Shown here in pieces: positions 26,978-35,527 of a stretch of DNA of 64,000 nt (its first letter is position 1; each line of letters opens with the position of its first letter). The translations under genes and the position numbers were made by a program. The stretch spans positions 28,631 to 92,630 of the forward strand of contig DATLOQ010000004.1 in NCBI GenBank assembly GCA_035536235.1. Direction: 5' to 3'. This stretch comes from DATLNF01 sp035536235 (GTDB lineage Bacteria; Actinomycetota; Actinomycetes; BP-191). The notes below the pieces were generated by a model, which was given only the letters and a program-made list of their open reading frames with translations, did no database searches and was not told the DNA's origin.

Positions 26978-28060
26978 CTACGTGCGGGCCTCGAAAACTC
27001 GGTTGAACGGAGTCTCGGTGGCGCGCCGGAACCGCCCGAACCCGGCCTCGGTCAGCAGTTGACGCCACGTCGACTCCGGGACCTGGGGCCCAAGCGCATA
27101 GCGGCCACCCTGCGCCTTGGCGTGGGCGACGCAGACGAACAGGCCGGCTGAGTAGAAAAGCTTGCCGAGCGGGTTGACGTTGTCGCTCACAGTCTCGCCC
27201 GCCATGGGCTCGACCAGCAGGAGCGTCCCGCTGTCCGCCAGTGACGCTCGGATGTGCGCCGCTGCCTGCAGCGGGTCGCCCATGTCGTGAAGGGCGTCGA
27301 AGACGCAGGCGAGGTCGAAGCCACTGCCGGCGTAGTCCGCCGCACTGGCGACCTCGAAGCGGACCCGGTCCGCGACGCCGGCTTCCGCGGCGCGCTTGCG
27401 GGCCACCTCGATCGACTCGGCGTGGTAGTCGACCCCGAGGAATGTGCTCTTCGGATAGGCCTGCGCGAGCACGATCGTGGACGCCCCGTGGCCGCAGCCG
27501 ATGTCCGCGACCGACCCGCCGGCGACCAGCCTCGCCTCGACGCCGTCGAGAGCGGGAATCCAGGAGCTGACCAGGTTGCCGACGTAGCCGGGCTTGAACA
27601 GGCGCTCGGTGCCGTCGAAGAGGTCCTGGTGGTGCTCGTGCCAGCCGACGCCGGCACCGGTGCGGACGGCCTGCCGAAGCAGCCGCTCCTCGTCCTTGAA
27701 CAGCACCCCGGCGATGGAGAGCATCCCGGCCGCGAACGCCGGGCTCGACTCGTCGGTGAGCACCTCGGCCTGCGCGGGGGTGAGGCTGATCCGGCCGGAG
27801 CCCGGGTCGTGCGCGCAGTACCCGGCGGCGACCTGCGCGTCGGCCCACTCCTGCAGGTAGCGGGCGTCGCATTGGGTGCGCGCTGCGAGTTCCTGCGGTG
27901 TGGCCGGGCCGCCTGAGGCCAGTGCCTTGTACAGCCCGAGCTTGTCGCCGAGGATGACGGTCGCGGCGTGGAAGGCGGTGGCTGCGTCGCCGACGACCTG
28001 ACTGAGGAAGGCGTCCAGGTCGGTCGTTTCTGTCGTGGTCGTTGCCGAGGTCTTGGTCAT
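26978..28060 (-). CDS. Class I SAM-dependent methyltransferase (360 aa)
   Basis: N-terminal winged-helix dimerisation part (about 15-100, LYKALASGGPATPQELAART) followed by a Rossmann methyltransferase domain with motif I VADIGCGHGASTI near 185 and acidic motif II FLGVDYHAES. The whole layout resembles small-molecule methyltransferases such as Rv2258c-like proteins. ATG 28060 has an excellent AGGAGGAG site. It begins with a Thr-rich tail like that of the divergently read gene at 28182, which starts only 122 bases away; the phased TGCAG repeats lie between. Acts probably in the same accessory pathway. Confidence 0.83.
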   Translation of the reverse strand: MTKTSATTTTETTDLDAFLSQVVGDAATAFHAATVILGDKLGLYKALASGGPATPQELAARTQCDARYLQEWADAQVAAGYCAHDPGSGRISLTPAQAEVLTDESSPAFAAGMLSIAGVLFKDEERLLRQAVRTGAGVGWHEHHQDLFDGTERLFKPGYVGNLVSSWIPALDGVEARLVAGGSVADIGCGHGASTIVLAQAYPKSTFLGVDYHAESIEVARKRAAEAGVADRVRFEVASAADYAGSGFDLACVFDALHDMGDPLQAAAHIRASLADSGTLLLVEPMAGETVSDNVNPLGKLFYSAGLFVCVAHAKAQGGRYALGPQVPESTWRQLLTEAGFGRFRRATETPFNRVFEART

Positions 28061-28110
28061 GTCGCTCCTCCTGTGGTGATCGGATGCCGGCGACCCTGTG
28101 CCTGCTGCCC

Positions 28111-28179
28111 TGCAGCGACCATGCAGCCGCGGCGCCGGAGCGCTGCAGGCCCACTGCAGGAGTGACGCCGACAGTGCAG
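28111..28179. promoter_or_regulatory. Five phased TGCAG repeats: candidate SARP operator
   Basis: TGCAG occurs at 28111, 28122, 28144, 28155 and 28175, start-to-start spacings 11, 22, 11 and 20. Direct repeats at 11- or 22-bp steps are the binding geometry of SARP regulators, and a SARP-type regulator is encoded at 30476-33601. A GACAGT -10-like box at 28170-28175 lies 6 bases before ATG 28182, 10 bases after the fourth repeat. Confidence 0.5.
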
Positions 28180-28181
28180 CC

Positions 28182-28649
28182 ATGACCACGACGACGAGCA
28201 CCACCACCGCACCGGCGACAGCACTGCCGACCCCGTCCGCGGTGGACCGGCTTCTCGAGGCGATCGCCACCGGGCGCGGCGGCACCGTGGCCGCGCTCTT
28301 CGCCGATGACGCCCTCTTGGACGCCACCGTGCCCGGCTGGCGCTTCCGTCGATGCGGCGGGCGCGCCGTGGCCACGGAGTACGCCTCCTGGTTCGCCAGC
28401 CCGGCGCGGTTCGAGGAGCTTGACCGGCTGCCCGTCCAGGACGGTGAGATCGTCACCTACCTGCTGACGTGGCTGGAGTACGGCGTCCCGTGGGCCGCAC
28501 ACCACTGCCACCGGCTGACGCTGGACGCGAACGGACGGATCTGCGGCGACCGGGTCTTCTGCGGAGGTCGCTGGGACGCCGCACTCCTCGCGCGGATGGA
28601 GCAGGCTCAGGTGGAGTCCGACGAGCAGGAGGCTGGACATGTCCGCTGA
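28182..28649 (+). CDS. SnoaL-like/NTF2-fold protein (155 aa)
   Basis: A small alpha-beta barrel protein of the SnoaL-like type: residues 18-130 carry VDRLLEAIATGRGGTVAALF, DDALLDATVPGW, and later strands TYLLTWLEYGV and HHCHRLTLDANG. SnoaL relatives are cyclases, hydrolases or isomerases in secondary metabolism, but many are uncharacterised, and no catalytic pair can be assigned. ATG 28182 lacks a Shine-Dalgarno and is probably leaderless. The first 17 residues are Thr/Ala-rich. It is the first gene of a tight three-gene operon and overlaps the next gene by 11 bases. Confidence 0.72.
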   Translation: MTTTTSTTTAPATALPTPSAVDRLLEAIATGRGGTVAALFADDALLDATVPGWRFRRCGGRAVATEYASWFASPARFEELDRLPVQDGEIVTYLLTWLEYGVPWAAHHCHRLTLDANGRICGDRVFCGGRWDAALLARMEQAQVESDEQEAGHVR

Positions 28650-29664
28650 CGCCGCCCCGGTGCCCGGCCGTACGGTGGCCGACTCGGTCGACGAGCTGCT
28701 CGCCGGGGCCAGCCGGCGTGAGCCGTTCGTGCCCGCCGAGACCCGCTCGACCGCTCGATTCGAACGAGTCTGGGTCGACGGCGAGCCGATGGTCCTGAAG
28801 TACCTGCACGCCGACGACGACTTCGCGATGCGTGCCACCGGCGACGTCGGCTCCCGTGTCCTGCTGGCGTGGACCGCCGGGCTGTTCGACGTGGCCGCCG
28901 ACCTTGTCGACCACGCGGTCGTCGGCGCTGCCCGGGGCGTTGGACGACACGGGTGGGGTGCGGCGCTGCTCATGCGCGACGCGTCCACCGACCTCGTGCC
29001 CCCGGGTGACGATGAGTTCCCTGAGGCGCGGCACGACGGCTTCATCGGCGCCCTCGCCGGCGTCTGCGCACGCACCTGGGGCTGGCGCGACCAGCTCGGT
29101 CTGCTGCCGTACGCCAGCCGGTGGACGTTCTTCGGCCCGGACACTCTCGACGCGGAACGGGCGCAGGGCTGGCCCGAGCCGGTGCCGAGGATCGCCGCGC
29201 AGGGCTGGCAGGCCTTCGCGGAGCGGGCCCCGGCCGACGTAGCGGCATCCGTCGACGCACTGCGGCGCGACGTGGGCCCGCTGGTGAGCGCGCTTCAGCA
29301 GACGCCGTCGTGCTTCCTGCACGGTGACTGGAAGGCCAGCAACCTCGGCACCGCGGCTGACGGCCGCACCGTGCTGCTCGACTGGGTCTACCTCGGCGAG
29401 GGTCCGGCCTGCCACGAGCTCGGCTGGTACCTGGCGCTCAATCGGGCCAAGCTGCCCAGCGCCCGGCCGAAGGAGCGGGTGGTCGAGCAGTTCCGGGCAG
29501 CGCTGGAGAGCCACGGTGTCGCGACCGGCGAGTGGTGGGACCGCCAGCTGGCACTCAGCCTGCTCGGCACGCTGGTCGAGTTCGGCTGGGAGAAGGCCCT
29601 CGGGGACGACGCCGAGCTGGGCTGGTGGTGCGACCGAGCGCGGGAGGGGCTGGCCCGGCTGTGA
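28639..29664 (+). CDS. Phosphotransferase-fold (APH-like) protein (341 aa)
   Basis: The kinase catalytic loop FLHGDWKASNLG near 225 and metal motif LLDWVYLGEGP near 245 are intact; the N-lobe has VLKYLHADDDF with a plausible ATP Lys. A DWKASN loop is found in APH and choline-kinase relatives. Start ATG 28639 with GGAGG 6 bases upstream, inside the end of the SnoaL-like gene; its own stop overlaps the next gene (GTGA). This suggests equal production of three proteins acting on one small molecule. The substrate is not known. Confidence 0.75.
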   Translation: MSADAAPVPGRTVADSVDELLAGASRREPFVPAETRSTARFERVWVDGEPMVLKYLHADDDFAMRATGDVGSRVLLAWTAGLFDVAADLVDHAVVGAARGVGRHGWGAALLMRDASTDLVPPGDDEFPEARHDGFIGALAGVCARTWGWRDQLGLLPYASRWTFFGPDTLDAERAQGWPEPVPRIAAQGWQAFAERAPADVAASVDALRRDVGPLVSALQQTPSCFLHGDWKASNLGTAADGRTVLLDWVYLGEGPACHELGWYLALNRAKLPSARPKERVVEQFRAALESHGVATGEWWDRQLALSLLGTLVEFGWEKALGDDAELGWWCDRAREGLARL

Positions 29665-30731
29665 ACGCCGACCTCACCGCCGCGTACAACGCCACGGGGC
29701 GCGCGTGGCAGGTCGGCGCCGGACCGGTCTACGACCGGCTCGCCGACGTGGTCGTCGGGCAGTGCCCGGTGCCGCTCGCCGGTGCCCGGGTGCTCGACCT
29801 AGGCGCCGGCACCGGCGCCGCTTGGCGCGCGGCGCGACGTCGGGGGGCCAACGTGGTCGCCGTCGACATCGCCGTCGGGATGCTGACGGCCGCCGCTCGC
29901 CGGCCGCCGAGTGTCGCGGGCGACGCGGTTGCCCTGCCGTTCCTCCCGGGCTCCTTCGACGCCGTGATCGCCGCTTTCAGCCTGAACCACCTGGCTCGTC
30001 CGGTGGCGGGGCTCCGGGAGGCAGTCAGGGTGCTCGCGGCCGGTGGCGGGCTGGTGGTCAGCGCCTACTCCGCCGACGACCACCACCCGGTGAAGGCGGC
30101 GACCGACGCGGCAGCCGCGGCTCGGGGGTGGCGCCCGGAGCCCTGGTACCTCGCACTGCGCGAGCGAGCGGTGCCTCGGCTGGCCACAGTGGAGCGAGCG
30201 GGGCAGGTCGCCGCGGAGGCCGGGCTGGACGGGGCCGATCTCCGTACCGTCCGGGTGTCCTTCCCGGAGCTGGGAGCACGTGACCTGGTCGCGTGGCGGC
30301 TAGGCATGGCCCAGCTGGCGCCGTTCGTCGCCGGGCTGCCGCGGCAGGCTCGGGCGGCGCTGGTCCGCGACGCCCTGGGGCGGCTCGGCCCCGAGCCACC
30401 CGTGCTCGTGCGCTCGCTGGTGGTGCTGCGCTGGCGTGACGGCCGCCGGCCCTCCCGCGACGTGACGGGCTGCGCTCAGCCCAGCACCCGGGACGCGAAC
30501 GCCCGGACCGCGTCCCCGTCCGGTGCGTCGGCCGCGACCGCGACCGCCCGACGCTCGGCCTCGGCCCGCCAGGTGGCGTTGCCGAACTCCGCGGCGAGCC
30601 CGGCGACGAGCGGCCAGCCGTCGAGGGCGGCGCAGTGGCCGAGCTCGCCGACGACCGCGTCGAGCCGACCGAGGTCGCTGGCCGGCTGGCCACCGGCGAG
30701 CGCTCCCACGGCAGTGGCGAGCAGGGCGTAA
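29661..30731 (+). CDS. SAM-dependent methyltransferase with odd C-terminal extension (356 aa)
   Basis: Class I methyltransferase: motif I RVLDLGAGTGAAW near 45, acidic VVAVDIAVGML, GDAVALPFLPGSFDAVIAAF, and a later FPELGARDLVAWRLGM as in UbiE-like enzymes. GTG 29661 overlaps the previous stop. The expected domain ends near residue 265 (about 30460), but the frame stays open for another 90 codons, antisense to the end of the regulator gene. The extension is low-complexity Ala/Ser/Pro/Arg, like a shadow frame. Either the genes truly overlap tail to tail by 256 bases, or a one-base indel near 30440 hides a stop (TGA in other frames at 30437 and 30463). Confidence 0.75.
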   Translation: MNADLTAAYNATGRAWQVGAGPVYDRLADVVVGQCPVPLAGARVLDLGAGTGAAWRAARRRGANVVAVDIAVGMLTAAARRPPSVAGDAVALPFLPGSFDAVIAAFSLNHLARPVAGLREAVRVLAAGGGLVVSAYSADDHHPVKAATDAAAAARGWRPEPWYLALRERAVPRLATVERAGQVAAEAGLDGADLRTVRVSFPELGARDLVAWRLGMAQLAPFVAGLPRQARAALVRDALGRLGPEPPVLVRSLVVLRWRDGRRPSRDVTGCAQPSTRDANARTASPSGASAATATARRSASARQVALPNSAASPATSGQPSRAAQWPSSPTTASSRPRSLAGWPPASAPTAVASRA

Positions 30732-33601
30732 CGGCGAGTGCCCCGGGAGGTGGCATCACCCTCGACCTCGGCGCTGAGCCGGGCAGCCGTGTCGTGATCA
30801 CCGCTGGCCAGCGCGAGCCGTGCGCGGGCCAGTCCCCACCGGTGCCGCTGGTGCCAGGCCATCGTCCCCTGCCACTGGCCGAGGCCGTCCATCCGGTCGA
30901 GGAGCGCGGCGGCGCCGTCCAGGTCACCAGCGAGCAGCCGGCCGTCGGTGAGGTCGAGCAGCCCCGCGTAGTACGGCTCGGAGAACGGACCGCTGGGCTC
31001 GCCGCGGCTGACGGCCTCGTTGTTCAGGTCGTCGGCCGGGCCGGGCAGACCGGTCCACCGCAGCACCCACGCCCGGGCGTTGAGCGCCGGCCCGCGCATA
31101 CGAGCACCCACGTCGCCGGCCCGTGCGACGGCGGAGTCGAGCGCGTCCAGGGCAGGAAGGGCCTCGCTCACCCGGCCCAACTGGCCCAGCGCGAGGGCGC
31201 GCACGAAGCGACCGTGCAACGGCGCGAACGGGTGCGCGAGCCGCTCCGGGGCGAGCAGAGCCGGCCCGAGCAGCGCCAGCGCGTCGGCGGGCCGGCCCTC
31301 GTGGATGCGGACCTGCGCCAGCCACACCGCCGCCAGTCCCCGCACCTCCGACGGAGCCGGCTCGGCCACCGCGGACTCGAGCCGGTCGGCGGCCTCCCGC
31401 ACATCCCCCGATCCGTGTCGTACCCGACCGGCGAGCGCCAGGCAGCTCACCCGCACCGCGGGTTCGACGGCGGTGGCCACACCCTCGTCCGCCTGCACCT
31501 GCGCCAGGTCGTAGCGGCGCTGGTAGTAGGCCACCCAGCCAGCGACCTCGAGCGCCCGCGCCCCGCCACCTGCGGCGACCGCCCGCGCCGCGTCCTCGGC
31601 CGCATCGTCGATCCGGCCTCCGGCCATCGCGAGCCGGGCTCGGGCCGCGTACGCGTCGGCCGACTCGGTGAGCGCCAGCGCAAGGTCGACATGGGCGCGC
31701 GCCGCAGTCAGGTCGTAGCGGACGACGGCCGCCTCGGCCGCGCTCAGGTACCACCTGGCGGCCAGTGCGACCTCGCCGCCGAGCCGCGCGTGCACGGCCA
31801 CGGTCAGTGGGTCCGGTGCAGGGCGGGAGGCTAGCGCGCGCGCCGCGTCGCGGTGCAGCAGCGCCTGCCGGGCGCTGCTGACGGAGGCCTCGAGGGCTTC
31901 GCGCTCCAGCTCGTGCCGGAAGGCGAGGCCGGCGCCTCGGTCGACGAGCAGTCCCCGGGCGGCGGCCGCCTCCAGGTGGTCGAGCAGCCGGGTGGCCGGC
32001 GACCGCAGGACCGCAGCCATCACGTCGAGGTCGATGTCGTCGCCGAGGACGGCTGCCGCGCGTAGCGTGCGCGCGGCAGCGCCCAGGTCGGCGACCCGGT
32101 GGGCGACGGCCTCGCGGACCGACGTGGGCAGGTCCTCGCCCCGGCTGTGCGCGAGAGCTGTGAGCAGCAGCGGATGGCCACCGCTGCGGGCGTGCAGTTC
32201 ATCCGCTCGCGCGTGCCCGACGACGGCCGCCGCCGCGGCCAGGTCCAGCGGTCCCAGGGTGAGGACCGTGTTCGCGCCGAGGTGGAGGTCGCTGCCGGGC
32301 CTGGTCGCGACGACCACCACCAGGCGCGGCAGTCGTCGCACGGCGAAGGAGAGCCAAGCCGACGTCGACGCCGAGGCCAGGTGCAGGTCGTCTACGGCGA
32401 CCACGACGGGACGACTCTCGGCCAGGCGATGCACCACCCCGAGCAGCGCGCCGAACAACCGGGCCCGACCGAGGTCGGGGTCGCCCAGGACGGTCGCGCC
32501 GCCGACATCGGCGATCGCCTCGACACCGAGGAACGGGCCGATGACGGTGGTGTCGTCGCCCAGCGCGGACCGACGCTCTGCGGGCGAGCGCCCGGCAAGT
32601 GCCACCGTGACGGCGTCGAGGACAGGCTGAAGCGGCAGGTCTCGCCCGAGCGGGTCGCAGCGGCCCAACAGCACCAGGGCTCGCAGCGCTGCCCGGCTGG
32701 TCCACTCCCGGATGAGGACCGACTTTCCGATGCCTGCCTCGCCCTGGACGACGACCGTGCAGCCGTCTGCGGTAGCGACAGCCCGGTCGAGGGCGGCGTC
32801 GAGCGCGCCAAGTTCGATGTCGCGGCCATGCAGCGTCGGGATGGGCGGAGAAGATGGCGTCGTGCCGGGCGGCAGGTGCCCGACCACGATCGCCTCGTTG
32901 AGTGCCACTGTCTCGGTCATCGGCGGGACGCCCAGGTCCTCCGCCAGCCGCGCCCGCATCCGCCCGTACGCGGCCAGCGCAGATGCGGGCCGACCCGCGG
33001 CCGTATTCGCCCGCATCAGCACCCGCAAGCACGCCTCGTCGTACGGGTCGTGCGCCAACGCCTGCTCGGCCAGCGCAGAAGCCGACACGTGGTCGCCGGC
33101 GCGGTCCGCCGCCTCGGCCGCGATCTGGCGGGCCGACGCCGAGCAGGCGAGTGCCGCCGCGCGTTCGACCTCGACCCAGTCGCCTTCCTCCTCGGGTAGC
33201 ACCGTCCCACGGGCCAGCGCGATGGCTGCCTCTGCGGCGGCGCTGGCCGTACCGAACCGGCCGCGGGTGAGTGCGTCGCCGGCCTCTGCTACGCGCGCCG
33301 CGAGCTCCTCGACGTCCAGCCAGTCGACTACCAGCAGATACCCGGCGTCGGTACGCCTCAGGCGGTCGGCACCCAGCACACCGCGGAGTCGGGATACCAG
33401 CACGCCGACTTGGTCAGTCGGGCGTGCAGGCGGCGATTCGCCCCAGAGAACCTCGACGAGCCGTTCGCTCGAAACGGCAGCCCGACGGGCGAGCACGAGC
33501 ACCTTGAGAAGCCGTCGCGCCTTGAGGCTGCCGAGCGCGCGTTCCTCCACTCCCTCGACCGCGAGGCCGCCGAGGACACGGACGCGCAGCCGCCTGACCA
33601 T
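30476..33601 (-). CDS. SARP/BTAD regulator with NTPase and TPR-like tail (1041 aa)
   Basis: A large AfsR-like transcription regulator. Residues 1-95: OmpR-type winged helix (LRVRVLGGLAVEGVEERALG, LWGESPPARPTDQVGVLVSR). Residues 95-245: bacterial activation domain with helix pairs. About 260-560: AAA/STAND NTPase with Walker A GEAGIGKS and a VVAVDDLHLAS Walker B. The remaining 480 residues are Ala-rich helical repeats resembling TPRs. No C-terminal LuxR helix-turn-helix. ATG 33601 is used; TTG 33619 is an alternative, and neither has a clear ribosome binding site. It is convergent with the small methyltransferase/SnoaL/phosphotransferase operon and is its likely activator. Confidence 0.82.
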   Translation of the reverse strand: MVRRLRVRVLGGLAVEGVEERALGSLKARRLLKVLVLARRAAVSSERLVEVLWGESPPARPTDQVGVLVSRLRGVLGADRLRRTDAGYLLVVDWLDVEELAARVAEAGDALTRGRFGTASAAAEAAIALARGTVLPEEEGDWVEVERAAALACSASARQIAAEAADRAGDHVSASALAEQALAHDPYDEACLRVLMRANTAAGRPASALAAYGRMRARLAEDLGVPPMTETVALNEAIVVGHLPPGTTPSSPPIPTLHGRDIELGALDAALDRAVATADGCTVVVQGEAGIGKSVLIREWTSRAALRALVLLGRCDPLGRDLPLQPVLDAVTVALAGRSPAERRSALGDDTTVIGPFLGVEAIADVGGATVLGDPDLGRARLFGALLGVVHRLAESRPVVVAVDDLHLASASTSAWLSFAVRRLPRLVVVVATRPGSDLHLGANTVLTLGPLDLAAAAAVVGHARADELHARSGGHPLLLTALAHSRGEDLPTSVREAVAHRVADLGAAARTLRAAAVLGDDIDLDVMAAVLRSPATRLLDHLEAAAARGLLVDRGAGLAFRHELEREALEASVSSARQALLHRDAARALASRPAPDPLTVAVHARLGGEVALAARWYLSAAEAAVVRYDLTAARAHVDLALALTESADAYAARARLAMAGGRIDDAAEDAARAVAAGGGARALEVAGWVAYYQRRYDLAQVQADEGVATAVEPAVRVSCLALAGRVRHGSGDVREAADRLESAVAEPAPSEVRGLAAVWLAQVRIHEGRPADALALLGPALLAPERLAHPFAPLHGRFVRALALGQLGRVSEALPALDALDSAVARAGDVGARMRGPALNARAWVLRWTGLPGPADDLNNEAVSRGEPSGPFSEPYYAGLLDLTDGRLLAGDLDGAAALLDRMDGLGQWQGTMAWHQRHRWGLARARLALASGDHDTAARLSAEVEGDATSRGTRRYALLATAVGALAGGQPASDLGRLDAVVGELGHCAALDGWPLVAGLAAEFGNATWRAEAERRAVAVAADAPDGDAVRAFASRVLG

Positions 33602-33949
33602 GCCGGAAGTCTTGCGCAAGGACAGCCCGTCGCGCAGTCTGTGCAGATCGCGCCGCCCAGCGATGGCGCAGGCAATCGAGAATCGTCGGAAGCAGCCTGG
33701 TAGGTGGTAGCGGGCACTGCACGCAGTCGTCGCGGACCTGCCCTGCCCGCCGACGCCGGCTCAGACGCGGCTGCGGGGCTCGTCGGTTCGAGGGGTCACC
33801 CCCCGCGGCTGCCACGACATTCCATCGATGCGATCGTCAGCGACTGATGTGTTCTTTTACGAGATGCTGACAGGTCGTACATAGGGGCATAGTGACCATG
33901 AAGGTCAGCGCGGCTCGGGACAACCTGTACTTCTTGAGCACACCCCCTC
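33602..33949. other. Intergenic region upstream of the SARP regulator
   Basis: No gene is supported in these 348 bases. The stretch 33835-33900 is less GC-rich than the surroundings (TGTTCTTTTACGAGATG). It should contain the regulator's promoter, reading leftward, and ends at the Rep remnant, but I cannot assign a promoter with confidence. Confidence 0.4.
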
Positions 33950-34330
33950 TCAGAAGGCCGGTTCTTCCGTCGGCTGCGTGCCGCGCAGGGGCAAGGTCCG
34001 CTGCCGTACTTGTGGGTGCCGGCGCTTTCACAAGACGGCGAGCGTTTCCATGTCCACTTCGGGTCAACCGTTTCATCACTCGCGGCAGGATCGATGAGGC
34101 AGGGCGTCACGGCTGGATCAAGATCAAGCGGCTCACGGAAATGCCGGTGGCGTTGTCGTCGTGGGACGAGGCGCGCTGTGCTGCTGGGTATCAGTCGAAG
34201 TACGTGAGCAAGCCGTTCACCGGACCGCAGGTGATCGGCCGTCAGCGCTACGGGGTCGCGGAGGGATTCCAGCCCGCAGTCGAGGTCATCGAAGGCACCA
34301 GTGCCGCGCAAGTACTCGCCGTGAGGTCAG
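33950..34330 (+). pseudogene. Remnant of a rolling-circle replication initiator (Rep)
   Basis: Frame 2 from 33950 reads EGRFFRRLRAAQGQGPLPYL, then WVPALSQDGERFHVHFG, with the HxH metal motif of HUH replication proteins. Around 34055-34062 the similarity jumps to frame 1: RFITRGRIDEAGRHGWIKIK, SKYVSKPF, YGVAEGFQPAVEVIEGTSAA. The frame change, the missing N-terminus and catalytic Tyr region, and the abrupt end at the acetyltransferase gene show a decayed gene. This type of Rep occurs in actinobacterial plasmids and integrative elements; no integrase or att site is seen beside it. Confidence 0.65.
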
Positions 34331-34333
34331 GGG

Positions 34334-34909
34334 TCATGGGTCGAGCACCGTCGGTACGCGGGCTGCCGCCCACCGCTCGCGCGTCACGGCGTACTCCACA
34401 TCCCCTTCTTCGTCACCGTCGATCTTGTCCGGCCAGTCGGCGAAGAACGTACGGACCAGGTGCAGACCTGCCTTCGCCATCACGCGGCGGGACGCGGCAT
34501 TGGCCGCCATCGTCTCGGCGTACACCCGCCGTGCGCCGTAGTCCGCGAAGGCCGCGTCGACGAGCGCTCGCGAACCCTCGGTCGCGTAACCCCGCCCCCA
34601 CGCCGACCGATGGAAGCGGTAGCCGAGCTCGGGCTCGTCTGGCGCGGACCTCCCGCCGGGCCGCAGGTGGAACCAGCCGAGGAAGTTCCCGCTGACCTTG
34701 TCGAGCGCGGCGAAGAAGCCGTAGTGCTCGTACCTTTCGTAGTGGCCGAGCCAGCAGGGGAGCACCTCCTCCGCGATCTCCTCGTGGGAGGTAGGCCGCC
34801 CACCGTTGATGAAGCGCATGACGGCGGGGTCGCTGTCGAGGTCGACCAGCAGGTCCGCGTCCGCTGGAGTGAATCGGCGCAGCACGAGCCGTTCCGTAGT
34901 CAGCACCAC
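34334..34909 (-). CDS. GNAT-family N-acetyltransferase, RimJ/RimL type (191 aa)
   Basis: Acetyl-CoA-dependent acetyltransferase. Opens TTERLVLRRFTPADADLLVD, then strands LGWFHLRPGG and ELGYRFHRSAWGRGYATEG; the A/G-x-G-x-A acetyl-CoA loop is RGYATEG, followed by VYAETMAANAASRRVMAKAG. This is the pattern of enzymes acetylating ribosomal-protein N-termini or small molecules. The frame continues upstream to 36409 through other genes; GTG 34909 (or 34906) is chosen because it precedes the conserved opening by two residues. No strong ribosome binding site. The target is unknown. Confidence 0.8.
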   Translation of the reverse strand: MVLTTERLVLRRFTPADADLLVDLDSDPAVMRFINGGRPTSHEEIAEEVLPCWLGHYERYEHYGFFAALDKVSGNFLGWFHLRPGGRSAPDEPELGYRFHRSAWGRGYATEGSRALVDAAFADYGARRVYAETMAANAASRRVMAKAGLHLVRTFFADWPDKIDGDEEGDVEYAVTRERWAAARVPTVLDP

Positions 34910-34977
34910 ATCGCCGTCGGTCCCACCCTCCTCGCCCACGGCAGGAGCATAGGTCGGGCGGTCGTGCTCGGCGGCGA

Positions 34978-35403
34978 CTACTTGTGGGTGAACGTGTAGG
35001 CGACCTTGGCTGTCGGTCCGCCCTCGACGTTGCAGACGGCGATCTTCACCAGCTGGCCTGGGGTCGCCTTCTTGTAGGTCACCTTGCGCACGGGTGCAGT
35101 GTTCGTGGGGTCGAGCTCGGCGGCCTGCCCGAGGAGCCTGCCCTTCGCGTCGAAGAGCTCGAGGACCCAGTCGCCGAGGAACCCGCTCAGCTCGATCTCG
35201 AGCACCCCACGGCTGGGCAGCTTCACCTGCCGGGTGTTCTTCGTCATGCCTTCGAGGCCGTCCGTGCAGTGCGACGCGCCGTCCACCGGGTAGGGCACGG
35301 GTGCGGTGACGGAGTAGCTCTCCCGCACCGGCGGCTGATGTCCCGCGGACGCCGGCAGGGCGAGCGCGACGACGGCGAGCACGGCAGGCACTGTCCTTCG
35401 CAT
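34978..35403 (-). CDS. Secreted small beta-rich protein (141 aa)
   Basis: MRRTVPAVLAVVALALPASA is a Sec signal peptide with cleavage after ASA. The mature 120 residues hold strands such as VLEIELSGFLGDWVLELFDA and QLVKIAVCNVEGGPTAKVAY, resembling bacterial pre-peptidase (PPC-like) beta-sandwich domains, and two Cys that could pair. No enzyme motif. It sits alone between the acetyltransferase and a divergent zinc-ribbon gene. Confidence 0.65.
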   Translation of the reverse strand: MRRTVPAVLAVVALALPASAGHQPPVRESYSVTAPVPYPVDGASHCTDGLEGMTKNTRQVKLPSRGVLEIELSGFLGDWVLELFDAKGRLLGQAAELDPTNTAPVRKVTYKKATPGQLVKIAVCNVEGGPTAKVAYTFTHK

Positions 35404-35514
35404 GCATTCCGTATTCGCCGGCGCGGCGCCCAGACCTCCCCGCCGGTCGGATGCGCCAGGAATGCCGGCCTGCCGAGATCATCGTCCGACCTCGCCCGGA
35501 CGAGGGCCGCCGGG

Positions 35515-35520
35515 TAGCCT
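35515..35520 (+). promoter_or_regulatory. -10 box of a probable leaderless promoter
   Basis: TAGCCT lies 7 bases before ATG 35528, with no Shine-Dalgarno in between. Confidence 0.35.
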
Positions 35521-35527
35521 CCGCGGC

